The position numbers were made by a program, and so were the translations under genes. From positions 1 through 36,072 of the forward strand of contig CAYPCM010000006.1 of NCBI GenBank assembly GCA_964409225.1: a stretch of DNA of 36,072 nt. The letters are read 5' to 3'. The stretch is from JACPXH01 sp964409225 (lineage in GTDB: Bacteria; Patescibacteriota; Minisyncoccia; JACPXH01). The notes under the pieces were generated by a model. The model saw nothing but the letters and a program-made list of their open reading frames with translations. It was not told where the DNA came from and did no database searches. Shown in pieces: positions 16,053 to 25,696 of this stretch (its first letter is position 1; each line of letters begins with the position of its first letter).

Positions 16053-19000
16053 ATGGGACCCCGTCGTCCCCGAACATCTCTTTACCCCGTTAGAACGCCG
16101 CCGCCTCCGGTTGGCGGCTTGGACATCATCGGGGTTTATTCTCACACTACTGAACGCTGGCTTGGCCTAGCGGCGATTTTGCTTTTCCTTTTTCTTTTAC
16201 CTTCGGCTACGCACGCCGCGCTCGAGGCACCGTCACTACAAAATCCCACTGCCACCTGCAGCGGCTCTAACCCCTTTGTCACGCTCGTCTGGTCCAGTGT
16301 GGCGGACGCGACTTCATACGAAGTCCTCCGCAACGGCATTCTGCTTACGACAACTGCCGGCACAACCATTGACGACGCTGCAGTCAATCCCAAAGAAAAC
16401 CACACCTACGCGGTGCGCGCGAGAAACGCCACTGAAACCAGCGCCCTTTCCAACGCCAACTCTATCACCGTGCCGAGGTGCGGGCCGGTGCTAACAATTG
16501 CAGGTACTGAATGCATTGTTACGGGCCCAAAGATCAATCTCTCTTGGAATGGGCTCGCCGAGGTTACGGACTACCAAGTGCTGCGCAGCGGAACAGCCAT
16601 TGCCACTTTGCCAGCCCCACAAACGACCTACTCCGACACGACCGCTGTCGGCAACGAGTCGTATACCTACACCGTCCGCGCCGTCTGGCCGGACGAATCC
16701 AAGGACTCGAACACTTCCCCGGCCACAAAAGCGCCGGCGTGTCCGCCGACGCTGACTGCCGTTGGGAACTGCAACGCCCCGGGGGCACAGGCCAGTTTAT
16801 CGTGGCTGGAGCTCGCCGGCGTAACCGAATATCAAATCTTCAAAGACAACAACTACCTTACGTCGGTGCCGGGCTCGGACACATCGTTTGACGACAAAAA
16901 CGTCCAGCAGCTTACGTCTTACAACTACTTTGTACGCGCTGTTTACTCAACCGAGACTGCCGACTCCAATACTAACGCCGCGTCCATCCCGCGCTGCGCG
17001 CCGGTACTCGCGGCGCAAAACGCCTGTAACGCGGATAACCCCACCATCCCGGAAGTGCTGCTGTCATGGACGCCTACTGCCGGCGCTGCGAACTACGATA
17101 TATATGAAATACTGAAGGGCTTTATCAAACAAGTTGTAAGTTCCCCCTCCACCATCGCGAGCTTCCTTGACGGCTCAAAAATAGAGAACGGCACGAGCTA
17201 CACCTTCAACGTCAAAGCGATTGGCGCCTTCGACGCCCTCACCTCCAACGACGCTTCGATCACGCCCAGCTGTTCAGCCAGCACCATTCCCTCGCCGGCG
17301 CCGGTGCTTGAGGTTGCGCCGGTGTGTGTGTCCGGCATCTCGCAGATGAACCTTTCGTGGACTCCCTCGAACAGCGTTCTCTATTACACCTTCACCCGCC
17401 GGAATAATTCGACTGGCGAGACGCGTTCGAAGAACGTTTCCAGCGCCACCACGTCGGAGACAGACGCCAACATCGAAGTCGGAGTGTCCTATACCTATAC
17501 CATAACCGCGGTTGGCAACGGCGGGGGAGTGAATTCCAACTCGGTTACGAAAACATCCGTCAGTTGCGTTCCGCCTTCAACGCCCACGCTGGCCAACCCC
17601 GCGCCGGCGTGCGCAAGCGGCAGCCCCCTCATAAACTTGTCGTGGGCAAAATCAACAAATGCGACCGGCTACCAAATCTATCGAGACGGATCGCTGCTCA
17701 ATGAAATCTCGGATCCAAACACCATCGCGTACTCTGATCTAGCAGTGAACAATTCGACCACGTACAGTTATGAAATTCGAGCAGTCGGTCCCGGAGGCGT
17801 TACTTCATCTGGCCCCCCCAAGACAGTCACAACTTCAAACTGTGCCTCACCCACCGCGCCGACCCTATCGCTGGCCGCACCCGCCTGCGGCGGCAGCGGC
17901 GTATTCATAGCTCTGAATTGGACTGCTTCTACAAACGCCGTCTATTACGACATCTACCGTAAGAAAAGTGGCGAAGCCAGCTTCGCGCGTATCGTGTCCG
18001 GCCTTACCAGCACAAGCTATGCCGACGGAGGTTTGCCCCAGGGACTGGTTGAAGTGAGCTACTTCGTCATGGCTGTCGGCCCGGCCGGAACTGGATCAAC
18101 GTCATCCAATATGGAGTCGCGCTCTACTCCTTATTGCCCGCCGGCTAGACCTTCGTTAGATATTGCGCCGGTCTGCCTCGGGAGCCAACCGACCATGAAC
18201 CTGACGTGGGCGAACCGACTGATGCTCGGCTACAACCTGGACGAAAACTCCGGGCTCAACGCTTACGACCTGTCCGGCAGCGGCGGCGACGGAACGCTTA
18301 CTGGCGGGCCGGCTTGGGTGGCCGGGAAAACCGGCTCGGCTTTGTCTTTTGACGGTGCCGACGATCGGGTCCGGCTGGCAAACGGAAGTGCTGCCAATGT
18401 GACGGGCGATATAACGCTGGCGGCCTGGATCAACCCAACCTTCGCCACCAGCGGAGCGCTTATGCACAAAGATGGCCAATATACCCTTTACATCTATTCG
18501 AGCGGCCGTATCAGCTGGGCAGACAGCTCCAACTGGAGCTACTCAAACTTTGGCGCTTACAACGTTGGACTGAGAGCCAATCAATGGCAGCACATTGCCG
18601 TAACCAAATCAGGCGGGACGGTTAAAGTTTATGTGGACGGCGCAGAGCGTCTAGCAAGAAACTTTGGCGGCAGCATTGGATCGACCGGAAGTATATTGCA
18701 TATAGGATGTTACGCCGGCGGCGCGGCCTGTTCGAGCAGTTACTTTGCCGGCAGGGTTGACGATGTTCGAATCTACAACCGAGCCCTTGCTCCAACTGAA
18801 ATAATCGCCGACATGAATTCGCCGGTTACGGCAGGGAACGGCGCGGTTCAGCGTTACGATATCAAGCGCGACGGCACGACCATCGCCCAGCCCACGCCGC
18901 CAACCGCAAGTTTTAGCGACGATGCAGTTGTTTCCAGCACCAGCTACAGCTACGCGGTGACAGCCGTGGGGCCGGGCGGTTCGGCCACATCCAACACCGC

Positions 19001-22000
19001 TTCTGCCGCCGCTCTGGTATGCGCGGCCCCAAGCAAGCCAACGGTGATTTGGGAGACGCTCTGCAGCGCCTCCAATCCCCAAATCAAACTAACCTGGGAC
19101 CCGACCGCAAATACGGCGTCGTACGATGTCTTCCGCGGCGCGGTAAAACTAACCTCAACGCCCATTCCTTTCAGCTCCACCGCCACTTCTTATTCTTTCA
19201 CCGATTCTGGCCCGCTCAATGCCAACACCTCTTACAGCTACACCGTCGTGGCCAATGGTCTAAGCGGCACGGGCTCGACATCCTCTGACGTTGTCCCGGC
19301 CAAAACCGGCTTTTGCCAGCCCTCGAAACCAGCGCTCACCGTCACGCCCCAATGCAGTTCGGGCAAATCGGTCTACAAACTTACCTGGACAGATCCCACT
19401 CCCTCCAACACCACCGCCTATGAAATCCGCCGCGACGGCACCCTCATAGTGCCGCCCCCGACTCTGGCGCCGCCCACCGCCACGTTCACGGACGACAACG
19501 GCGGAGCTGGTTTCCCGTCCGGCGAAAACCATTCTTATACCGTAACCGCCGTGGGTCCGCAGGGTTCAAACGCCTCGGATCCTAAATCAGGCACGGCGCT
19601 CAACTGCGCCAACCCCGGCCAACCCGTCATATCCGCTCTCACCCTCGCCTGCACCGGCAGCAAGGCGCTCTCATTCAACGGCGCAAGCCACTACGTTGAC
19701 CTCGGCAATCCGGCGGATTTACGCCTTCGGGATGATCAAACCATTGAAATGTGGCTGCGGCCAAATGTTTTTTTGGGGACACGCCAAAACCCTTATGCCA
19801 AGGCCTATGGCGGGGAAGGCACCCTCACCATCGAAACCGACGGCTCAGTGAGTTACTACTACGGCACCTGCGGGGGCAACTGCGAACCTTACCAATGGGC
19901 AGGACTAACTACGTACAAACTTACGGCTAATCGCTGGAACCACATTGTCCTTGTCCGCGATCTCGCCAACATGAAAATCCGCTGGTACAAAGATGGCGTC
20001 TTGAGCGATGAGTACCCGGCTGCGTATAGCAGGGCGGCAAACTCGCCTCTTAACGCCTACATCGGTCAAGGATACACGTCGCGCTATAGTGGCGGCATAG
20101 ACGAAGTGCGCGTATATAACCGAGCGCTAAGCGCGGCCGAAGTTGCGGCGCACTATGATAGCGGTCGCGGGCAATATGGCGCCCCTGAAAACGGCTTAAG
20201 GGGAGGATGGCATTTTGATGAGACCGACGGTGATGTCCTTACTGATTATTCAGGCAGGGGCAACAACGGCACGATCATTGCGAGCCCGACTCGCATCGAA
20301 AGCGCGGTTGCCTCCAGCGGAATTGACCCTCGGCCACTGCAACAGGTACAGATTGGCTGGACGGCTGTGCCAAACACGTCACTATATGAAGTGTTTAGGG
20401 GTGCGGCCAAAATCGCGACTATTCCTGTAACCGACCCGGCCAGAACAAATTACAGCTTCGCCGACACCTCTGGCTTTGCCTCCAGCTATCTTACTGCCAA
20501 CACCTCCTACGACTACAAAGTGTCGGCAATAAATTCGGCCTCTGGCATAAGCACGGCTTCGCCAGTGAAAACGACCGCGCCGCTGCCAATGTGTTCGCCC
20601 ACCACGCCCACGTGGTGGACCGGATACCCAAGGGCCCTATGCTCCGGAGACAAAAGCGCGGCCCAACTATTCTGGACCTACGCTCAACCGACCAGCCACA
20701 GCAAAAACTTTGAGATAAAGCGTGTTACTGCCGGCACGGGCGAAACAACCACGCAAACGTTGGCGGCAAGCGGTTTTGGCTCACAATCCTTTACTGACAC
20801 GAACAGTGGCGCTGGTCTTGTGAGCGGCACCGACTACTCGTATCAGATCACCGGCATCGGTCCAACCGGACTCAAAAACGCCTCGGCCTCCCGAACAGTA
20901 ACCGCGTCTTTCTGCAGCTTGCCCGCACCTAGCACGATATCCGCGTGCACATTATCAGCGTATAATCCCGTAACCAACATCAGTTGGCAAAGACCTTCAG
21001 GCGAAACATGGTTTTTCCTGTATCGCAAGAGGGCAACTGAATCATTCTTCAGCTTTGTGCAGTGGGTATCTAACTACAATGATTCCAGCCCCACCATGCT
21101 TAGGGAATGGCTAGTTCTCGGCCCGTTTCCAAACTCGCCTGATCCGATTGGCTATGATACCGATTACATCGCCCAAAGCACCTCAAACACAGCGAATGAA
21201 TCGACCGTACGGCCTCGAGCGGGTGAAACGCTGGGTGGTAAGTCCTGGACTAGATCTGTCGTGTCCAGCGCGACTGATTACGTCGATCTAAACGGCATAT
21301 ACGGAACCCAGAGTAATGTGGTCGCGTATGCGGTTACGTATGTGATGAACACAACTGGCGCTCCCATTACCGGCCAACTGCGTCTTGGCAGCGACGACGG
21401 CATCAAAGCGTATGTAAATGGCGCAAAAATTCACGACAATCACATTCACCGTTCTGCCGCGCGCGACCAAGACCGGCCAGCCGTCACCCTAAACCCGGGG
21501 CTGAACACAATCCTACTCAAAATTGACCAAGGCGGCTCCGGGTGGGGGTTTTACGCCCGTTTGACAACCAATTCGGGCAACCCGCTCCTCTCGACAATCA
21601 CTTCGACGGACTCGACTATAGCGCCAAACCAGTCGGCGGAATATTACGTTATGACCTCACCAAGCTTTATCACTTCGCCAATCAGCACCGCGCCGGCGCA
21701 AAACTGCGCTCCGGACAAAACCACTGTTACGCTCGCACCAGCCTGCGAAGCGGGCCAAACGCTCATGAATATCGAATGGGCCGCAACTGCGAATACGGCC
21801 AGTTACAACGTCTATCGCGTTGGCTCCGCCACTGCCCTCAATACGACGCCCATAACCCATAGTCCCTCTCAACTTACGTATCGGTTCACGGACCAAAATC
21901 TTGAGGAGGAACTCAACTACTCGTACTACGTAAACTCAATCGGCAGCTCCACCACCGCCTCTGACGCCGCCAGCGCCTCAACTCTGCTTTGCGCACTAAG

Positions 22001-22931
22001 ACCGGATAAGCCGCAACTGACCTCGGCTGACGTGAGTCCAGTATGTGCCGGCACCGCTTCCCGGGTTGTGCTGGACTGGCCGGATACCGTAAATGCCGTA
22101 ACCTACACGGTCCACCGAAATAACGTCGCGCTTACACCCACGGTATCCTCGAGCGCATTTACCGATGGCGCTGTCACTGGCGGAAACCAGTATGCGTACA
22201 AGGTTGAGGCCGTTGGTTCCGGCGGCAGTTCGTTCTCTGACGAAATAACAGTTACGGCGCTTGATTGCAGCGGCCCGCCCGTGCCTCCCACGCTCAAGCA
22301 GGCCTCGGTCCTATTCAGTCCAACGAGCGTCTTCCTCAACTGGGACGACAATTCCCTCAACGAACTCGGCTTCCGCATCCACCGAACGCAGTCAATCGCA
22401 AGTAATAAATTCCTATTTGCGCAAATCAGTGCGGGTTTGCGCCAAATTGCGCTAGCGCTCACGCCGGATCTGTTGGCCAACGCAACCGCTTTTACAGACA
22501 CCCAACCGCAAGAAGACGCAACCTATGAATACCGCGTGGAGGCCTTTAACGACGCCGGATCAACATTCTCAAACTCAAAGACGATCTATGTTCCGATTTC
22601 TCCGCCCGGCAACTTCAACCTGCTGCTTAAATGCAGCTTGTCGAGCACCCCTCGGCGCATCGCACTCGATTGGAGCCCGGGGGCGGACACCACGGCAAAA
22701 GGTGGCCCAGTGACATATAACGCCTTTTGGTCACTAAACGAACTGGGGCCCTATACGCTTTTGCCTGCGCCTTGCTCAATCGACATTCAAGAAACGAGCT
22801 GCGCTGTTGATGCTCCGGCAGAGGGCTTGGTGTGGTACAAAGTAACCGCGAGAAATAACGGCGGCACCACCGATGCGTTAAGCTCGAGTTCTTGCGAGCC
22901 CATCAAGTGGCGAGAAATAATCCCGCAATAA
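16053..22931 (+). CDS. Giant secreted FN3-repeat surface protein with nested LamG and PA14-like domains
   Basis: 2292 aa. After about 35 residues a signal peptide is visible (WLGLAAILLFLFLLPSATHA, cut after AHA-like ATHA). About 17 FN3-like modules follow, each with NLSW/KLTW in strand B, YxVxRxG in strand C and SYxYxVxAVG near the end. Module borders carry paired cysteines (for example RCGPVLTIAGTEC, ACPPTLTAVGNC). A LamG domain (residues about 722-921, with DGADDRVRL and VDDVRIYNRAL) splits one FN3 module. A second LamG (about 1202-1405, with FNGASHYVDLG and IDEVRVYNRALS) splits another. A PA14-like region (about 1683-1846, with LRLGSDDGIKAYVNG) splits a third. No sorting signal or C-terminal anchor is seen. 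It is likely a sugar-binding adhesin or S-layer-like protein; that role is inference. Confidence 0.9.
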   Translation: MGPRRPRTSLYPVRTPPPPVGGLDIIGVYSHTTERWLGLAAILLFLFLLPSATHAALEAPSLQNPTATCSGSNPFVTLVWSSVADATSYEVLRNGILLTTTAGTTIDDAAVNPKENHTYAVRARNATETSALSNANSITVPRCGPVLTIAGTECIVTGPKINLSWNGLAEVTDYQVLRSGTAIATLPAPQTTYSDTTAVGNESYTYTVRAVWPDESKDSNTSPATKAPACPPTLTAVGNCNAPGAQASLSWLELAGVTEYQIFKDNNYLTSVPGSDTSFDDKNVQQLTSYNYFVRAVYSTETADSNTNAASIPRCAPVLAAQNACNADNPTIPEVLLSWTPTAGAANYDIYEILKGFIKQVVSSPSTIASFLDGSKIENGTSYTFNVKAIGAFDALTSNDASITPSCSASTIPSPAPVLEVAPVCVSGISQMNLSWTPSNSVLYYTFTRRNNSTGETRSKNVSSATTSETDANIEVGVSYTYTITAVGNGGGVNSNSVTKTSVSCVPPSTPTLANPAPACASGSPLINLSWAKSTNATGYQIYRDGSLLNEISDPNTIAYSDLAVNNSTTYSYEIRAVGPGGVTSSGPPKTVTTSNCASPTAPTLSLAAPACGGSGVFIALNWTASTNAVYYDIYRKKSGEASFARIVSGLTSTSYADGGLPQGLVEVSYFVMAVGPAGTGSTSSNMESRSTPYCPPARPSLDIAPVCLGSQPTMNLTWANRLMLGYNLDENSGLNAYDLSGSGGDGTLTGGPAWVAGKTGSALSFDGADDRVRLANGSAANVTGDITLAAWINPTFATSGALMHKDGQYTLYIYSSGRISWADSSNWSYSNFGAYNVGLRANQWQHIAVTKSGGTVKVYVDGAERLARNFGGSIGSTGSILHIGCYAGGAACSSSYFAGRVDDVRIYNRALAPTEIIADMNSPVTAGNGAVQRYDIKRDGTTIAQPTPPTASFSDDAVVSSTSYSYAVTAVGPGGSATSNTASAAALVCAAPSKPTVIWETLCSASNPQIKLTWDPTANTASYDVFRGAVKLTSTPIPFSSTATSYSFTDSGPLNANTSYSYTVVANGLSGTGSTSSDVVPAKTGFCQPSKPALTVTPQCSSGKSVYKLTWTDPTPSNTTAYEIRRDGTLIVPPPTLAPPTATFTDDNGGAGFPSGENHSYTVTAVGPQGSNASDPKSGTALNCANPGQPVISALTLACTGSKALSFNGASHYVDLGNPADLRLRDDQTIEMWLRPNVFLGTRQNPYAKAYGGEGTLTIETDGSVSYYYGTCGGNCEPYQWAGLTTYKLTANRWNHIVLVRDLANMKIRWYKDGVLSDEYPAAYSRAANSPLNAYIGQGYTSRYSGGIDEVRVYNRALSAAEVAAHYDSGRGQYGAPENGLRGGWHFDETDGDVLTDYSGRGNNGTIIASPTRIESAVASSGIDPRPLQQVQIGWTAVPNTSLYEVFRGAAKIATIPVTDPARTNYSFADTSGFASSYLTANTSYDYKVSAINSASGISTASPVKTTAPLPMCSPTTPTWWTGYPRALCSGDKSAAQLFWTYAQPTSHSKNFEIKRVTAGTGETTTQTLAASGFGSQSFTDTNSGAGLVSGTDYSYQITGIGPTGLKNASASRTVTASFCSLPAPSTISACTLSAYNPVTNISWQRPSGETWFFLYRKRATESFFSFVQWVSNYNDSSPTMLREWLVLGPFPNSPDPIGYDTDYIAQSTSNTANESTVRPRAGETLGGKSWTRSVVSSATDYVDLNGIYGTQSNVVAYAVTYVMNTTGAPITGQLRLGSDDGIKAYVNGAKIHDNHIHRSAARDQDRPAVTLNPGLNTILLKIDQGGSGWGFYARLTTNSGNPLLSTITSTDSTIAPNQSAEYYVMTSPSFITSPISTAPAQNCAPDKTTVTLAPACEAGQTLMNIEWAATANTASYNVYRVGSATALNTTPITHSPSQLTYRFTDQNLEEELNYSYYVNSIGSSTTASDAASASTLLCALRPDKPQLTSADVSPVCAGTASRVVLDWPDTVNAVTYTVHRNNVALTPTVSSSAFTDGAVTGGNQYAYKVEAVGSGGSSFSDEITVTALDCSGPPVPPTLKQASVLFSPTSVFLNWDDNSLNELGFRIHRTQSIASNKFLFAQISAGLRQIALALTPDLLANATAFTDTQPQEDATYEYRVEAFNDAGSTFSNSKTIYVPISPPGNFNLLLKCSLSSTPRRIALDWSPGADTTAKGGPVTYNAFWSLNELGPYTLLPAPCSIDIQETSCAVDAPAEGLVWYKVTARNNGGTTDALSSSSCEPIKWREIIPQ

Positions 22932-22980
22932 CCGAAACAAGCCGGTTGAACAATTAGCCGACATTTGGTAGGTTAGGGCA

Positions 22981-23379
22981 ATGAGAAAAAGCGTTTTAGT
23001 GGCATTGGCGCTAGCCATTTTAGCCACAGTGCTAGGCGCGCCAGAGTCCAGCGCGGCTAAAAACCCGCCCAAGCCCGCGGTTGCGGCCAAAGCCAAACCA
23101 GTTGTCAAACCACCGGCCAAAGCAAAGCCGGTTAAGGTTACCGGGAAACTGTATAGAGGAACCGTAAAAGAGGTGTACCCTGAAGACCTCATGTTCGCAC
23201 TGCGGCCGAGCCGCAGTAAGCTGCCCTATGCGGTTCACGTACTCAACACCACCAAAATTGTCTCGTCTTCCGGCAGAAAGATCACATTCGAACAACTGAC
23301 ACCTGGCCAGCGCATCAGCGTCCGGGGTTCGCGCCGCGGCACAACCATCCAGGCAACCAGTATTACTGTCGAGGGCTAG
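22981..23379 (+). CDS. Secreted protein with DUF5666-like domain
   Basis: 132 aa. The signal peptide is clear (MRKSVLVALALAILATVLG, cut near SSAA). A low-complexity Lys/Pro/Ala linker spans about 25-52 (KPPAKAKPVKV). The folded part at about 55-132 reads YRGTVKEVYPEDLMFALRP...YAVHVLNTTKIVSSSGRKITFEQLTPGQRISVRGSRRG...ATSITVEG, the DUF5666 pattern with a LTPGQRISVRG strand. It follows the giant surface-protein gene by 50 bp in the same direction and resembles the outside domain of the 15568 protein. The two DUF5666-like proteins bracket the giant gene. The function is unknown. Confidence 0.75.
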   Translation: MRKSVLVALALAILATVLGAPESSAAKNPPKPAVAAKAKPVVKPPAKAKPVKVTGKLYRGTVKEVYPEDLMFALRPSRSKLPYAVHVLNTTKIVSSSGRKITFEQLTPGQRISVRGSRRGTTIQATSITVEG

Positions 23380-23382
23380 TAT

Positions 23383-23543
23383 AGACCTCTTGCACAATAA
23401 CATTTCTGCTGCAATTCCAGAATTTTGGCTGCAAACGGCTCATCGCTCGTTGGCGTATATATGCATATATGCCGCTTCGCGCTTCGCCGTTTTCGCTCAA
23501 AATTCTAGAAGTTCGCTACGAAAGCTTATTGTGCAAAAAGTCT
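23383..23543. mobile_element. MITE-like element with terminal inverted repeats
   Basis: 161 bp. The ends AGACCTCTTGCACAATAA and TTATTGTGCAAAAAGTCT are inverted repeats matching at 16 of 18 positions. The flanking TAT (23380-23382 and 23544-23546) could be a 3-bp target duplication. Inside, CAGAATTTTG and CAAAATTCT face each other and the centre GGCGTATATATGCATATATGCC is palindromic, so the whole can fold into a long hairpin. It has no coding capacity. Its right flank supplies the TAT that overlaps the ATG of the next gene. Confidence 0.75.
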
Positions 23544-23544
23544 T

Positions 23545-24570
23545 ATGAGCTGGCGAACTGTTGGCGTCGCCATTGCGATTAGCGGCGGGTTGTTGCTTTT
23601 TGCGGGCACCCTGTGGGTAGTTGATCCAAGCAAGCTCTGGGCGGCCGTGCGCGGGCTTGCGCTGTGGCAATTCGGTGTTTTTTTGCTGCTATCGGCAGTA
23701 AATTTTGGGCTGCAGGTTTGGCGCTGGGATATTCTGCTACGCGCGCAGGACGTACGCGAGCGCTTCGGTCGGCTTGTCGAGATAAAACTTTCCGCTTTTG
23801 CCATGACGTATCTGACACCTCTGGCAGATCTGATGGGCGAGGGAGTGCGAGCTTACCTACTTCACAGAAACGGAACCCGCATGCCGCTCGCGCTAGCCAG
23901 TGCTGCCGCTGACAAACTTATCGAATGGCTCGTCCACGTCACGCTCACCCTCGTCATACTGGCCCTAGCCGCCGTAAGCGGCTATCTGCCCCTTACCAGC
24001 CCGCGCTTACTCCTTGTACTTGGCATCATCGCGCTTCTGTTTTTCATCCTCGGCTCGCGTCTCGCCGAAGGCCGAGGTGTTATCGGCCCCGTTGTTCGTC
24101 TTTTCCACCTTGAGCGCATCCGAAATCTGCGCCGCACCCTGCAAGGCATTGGCCGATTCGAGGACATACTCGCGGATTACCTGTTGACAAAACGGGGAGC
24201 GCTGGCAAAAACGATAATACTTAGCATATTAATTACTCTCATAACCTTCACCGAAGTATGGCTCATCCTGCGTTTCCTGGGGCTTGAGCCGACACTGGCT
24301 GAAACGGTCATAATCCAAACAATGCTAGTCGCCGTGTATGCGACGCCGAATGTGGCGACCATAGGAGTGGGGGACTTTGGGGGTGCAGCTACCTTCCAAG
24401 CGCTGGAACTTGGTGCAGTGAGCGGAGTGGCGTTTAATTTCATAGTGCGGGCAAAGGACTTGATTTTTGCGGGCTTGGGCCTGCTTAGCTTATTCGGGTT
24501 TCTTAAGGTTGACGCCGCGATAGTAAAAAGCATGATCAAACCATGGAGCAGCCCCGGCTCGACTTCATAA
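23545..24570 (+). CDS. Flippase-like membrane protein (LPG synthase TM-region/UPF0104 family)
   Basis: 341 aa with about eight transmembrane helices. The family (PF03706-type; AglD2, MprF N-terminal region, YbhN) contains lipid flippases or accessory proteins of lipid-linked sugar pathways. Family-like stretches are LQVWRWDILLRAQ, YLTPLADLMGEGVRAYLL, ASAAADKLIEWLVH and VYATPNVATIGVGDFGGAATFQ. The start ATG 23545 touches the right end of the MITE-like element. The element may therefore have replaced the original upstream signals; no Shine-Dalgarno is evident. Its 3' end overlaps the next gene by 28 bp, so translation is probably coupled. The context of glycosyltransferases and a PAP2 enzyme supports a glycolipid role. 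Confidence 0.85.
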   Translation: MSWRTVGVAIAISGGLLLFAGTLWVVDPSKLWAAVRGLALWQFGVFLLLSAVNFGLQVWRWDILLRAQDVRERFGRLVEIKLSAFAMTYLTPLADLMGEGVRAYLLHRNGTRMPLALASAAADKLIEWLVHVTLTLVILALAAVSGYLPLTSPRLLLVLGIIALLFFILGSRLAEGRGVIGPVVRLFHLERIRNLRRTLQGIGRFEDILADYLLTKRGALAKTIILSILITLITFTEVWLILRFLGLEPTLAETVIIQTMLVAVYATPNVATIGVGDFGGAATFQALELGAVSGVAFNFIVRAKDLIFAGLGLLSLFGFLKVDAAIVKSMIKPWSSPGSTS

Positions 24571-25562
24571 CGCTCGCTGACGGTGCGAAACTTTTTTTCC
24601 GAATTCGGCGCGCCGCGCCGGGTCAAGCGGCGCGCCGAATTGACCAGCACCCGCAGACGCCAGACGAAACCTTCAACTTACACCCCACCATCGTGGCCAT
24701 TCACGGCTACGCCGGCAACCACACTTCGTGGTTGCCGATTCTTGAATCACTGGAAGAGCGCGGTTTCGAAACCCTCGTGTTTGATATGCGCGGGCACGGG
24801 TTGTCGTCAAAGCCGCACGCTTGGCGTCAATATTCGTTCGAGCAATTTACCGATGATTTTATCGAACTTCTTCGACGCCTCGGCGTTTCCCGCGCCGTGG
24901 TGCTGGGGTATTCTGCCGGAGGCGCGATAGCGCTACAAGCCGCCTTAAAGGCACCGGAGCGAATCAAAAAGCTCATTCTCATTTCGGCAAATCACAGAAA
25001 TCCGTTTTACTACTGGCGCATAGGCGTCCTCACGCCTTTGGCGAAAGCGGGGTTGCGAGTGTTGTCGTGGCTGGTTGGCTGGTATAAACGGCGAACCTAC
25101 AACTTTGCTGACCTGCGCACGATCGACGGATACTGGCCTTCGGTATACAAAGGACTCACCAGTATGCCACTCGCGGTAAACATACGCTGCTTGGCTACGT
25201 TCGGCGAATTGAATTTAAGCAACAACCTTTCAGCCATTGCCCAGCCCACACTTTTAATCCGCAGTGCGCATGATCCGCTCGTTACCAAACGAGAGATAAA
25301 AGAAATGGCTCACCGCATGCCGCACGCCCGGATGCTTACGGTCAACGTAGGCGGCCACTGGCTCTTAACGCGCCACGCCGGCCAGCTCTACGGGGTCATT
25401 CGAGACTTCTTGTCAGAAAGAGAAACTCTCCCGGCACCACCGCAGACGCTCATCCCAGAAGCGTCTCCGGAGGAAATCGAATTTAAAAGTCACGGTATAG
25501 AGGACAAAGACGGAATCAAGGGAACCATTAGTGAAAATATAAAACGCAAAACTGCAACGTAA
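24543..25562 (+). CDS. Alpha/beta-fold hydrolase with an in-frame palindrome
   Basis: 339 aa. The catalytic set is complete: oxyanion loop HGYAG (54-58), nucleophile S124 in GYSAGG, acid D244 in SAHDPLV, and base H272 in GGHWLL. FDMRGHGLSS after strand 4 is typical of the family. Substrate unknown; lipid or ester hydrolysis is likely. The N-terminal segment at residues about 20-33 (IRRAAPGQAARRI) is encoded by a perfect 14-bp inverted repeat (24602-24615 with 24628-24641). It replaces what is normally a short loop between the first strands. The C-terminal 40 residues are charged and look disordered. The gene starts inside the end of the flippase gene (28-bp overlap). Confidence 0.88.
   Translation: MEQPRLDFITLADGAKLFFRIRRAAPGQAARRIDQHPQTPDETFNLHPTIVAIHGYAGNHTSWLPILESLEERGFETLVFDMRGHGLSSKPHAWRQYSFEQFTDDFIELLRRLGVSRAVVLGYSAGGAIALQAALKAPERIKKLILISANHRNPFYYWRIGVLTPLAKAGLRVLSWLVGWYKRRTYNFADLRTIDGYWPSVYKGLTSMPLAVNIRCLATFGELNLSNNLSAIAQPTLLIRSAHDPLVTKREIKEMAHRMPHARMLTVNVGGHWLLTRHAGQLYGVIRDFLSERETLPAPPQTLIPEASPEEIEFKSHGIEDKDGIKGTISENIKRKTAT
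24602..24641. repeat. In-frame GC-rich inverted repeat inside the hydrolase gene
   Basis: AATTCGGCGCGCCG (24602-24615) and its exact complement (24628-24641) are separated by 12 nt. The arms contain the 8-mer GGCGCGCC, itself a palindrome. The encoded residues fall between predicted strands and are rich in Arg and Ala, as expected from the repeat rather than from selection on the fold. Confidence 0.8.
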
Positions 25563-25690
25563 AGCGTAAACCCCGCTAGAATACCTCCTCGCCGCGAATC
25601 AGACCCTCTACTTGGAGATTTCACGGGGTAAAACCGCAACTTTCAGCTCTACACTCAGTTCTAAGTTTTGACTTTTGAGCTTTGAACTAT
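25540..25690. repeat. A/T-word inverted repeat before a GT4 gene
   Basis: AAAACGCAAAACTGCAACG on the left faces CAGTTCTAAGTTTTGACTTTTGAGC on the right, in the same style as 2107-2218, 4683-4801 and 28264-28447. It overlaps the 3' end of the hydrolase gene, which may therefore have been extended into it. Confidence 0.45.
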
Positions 25691-25696
25691 CGTTGT

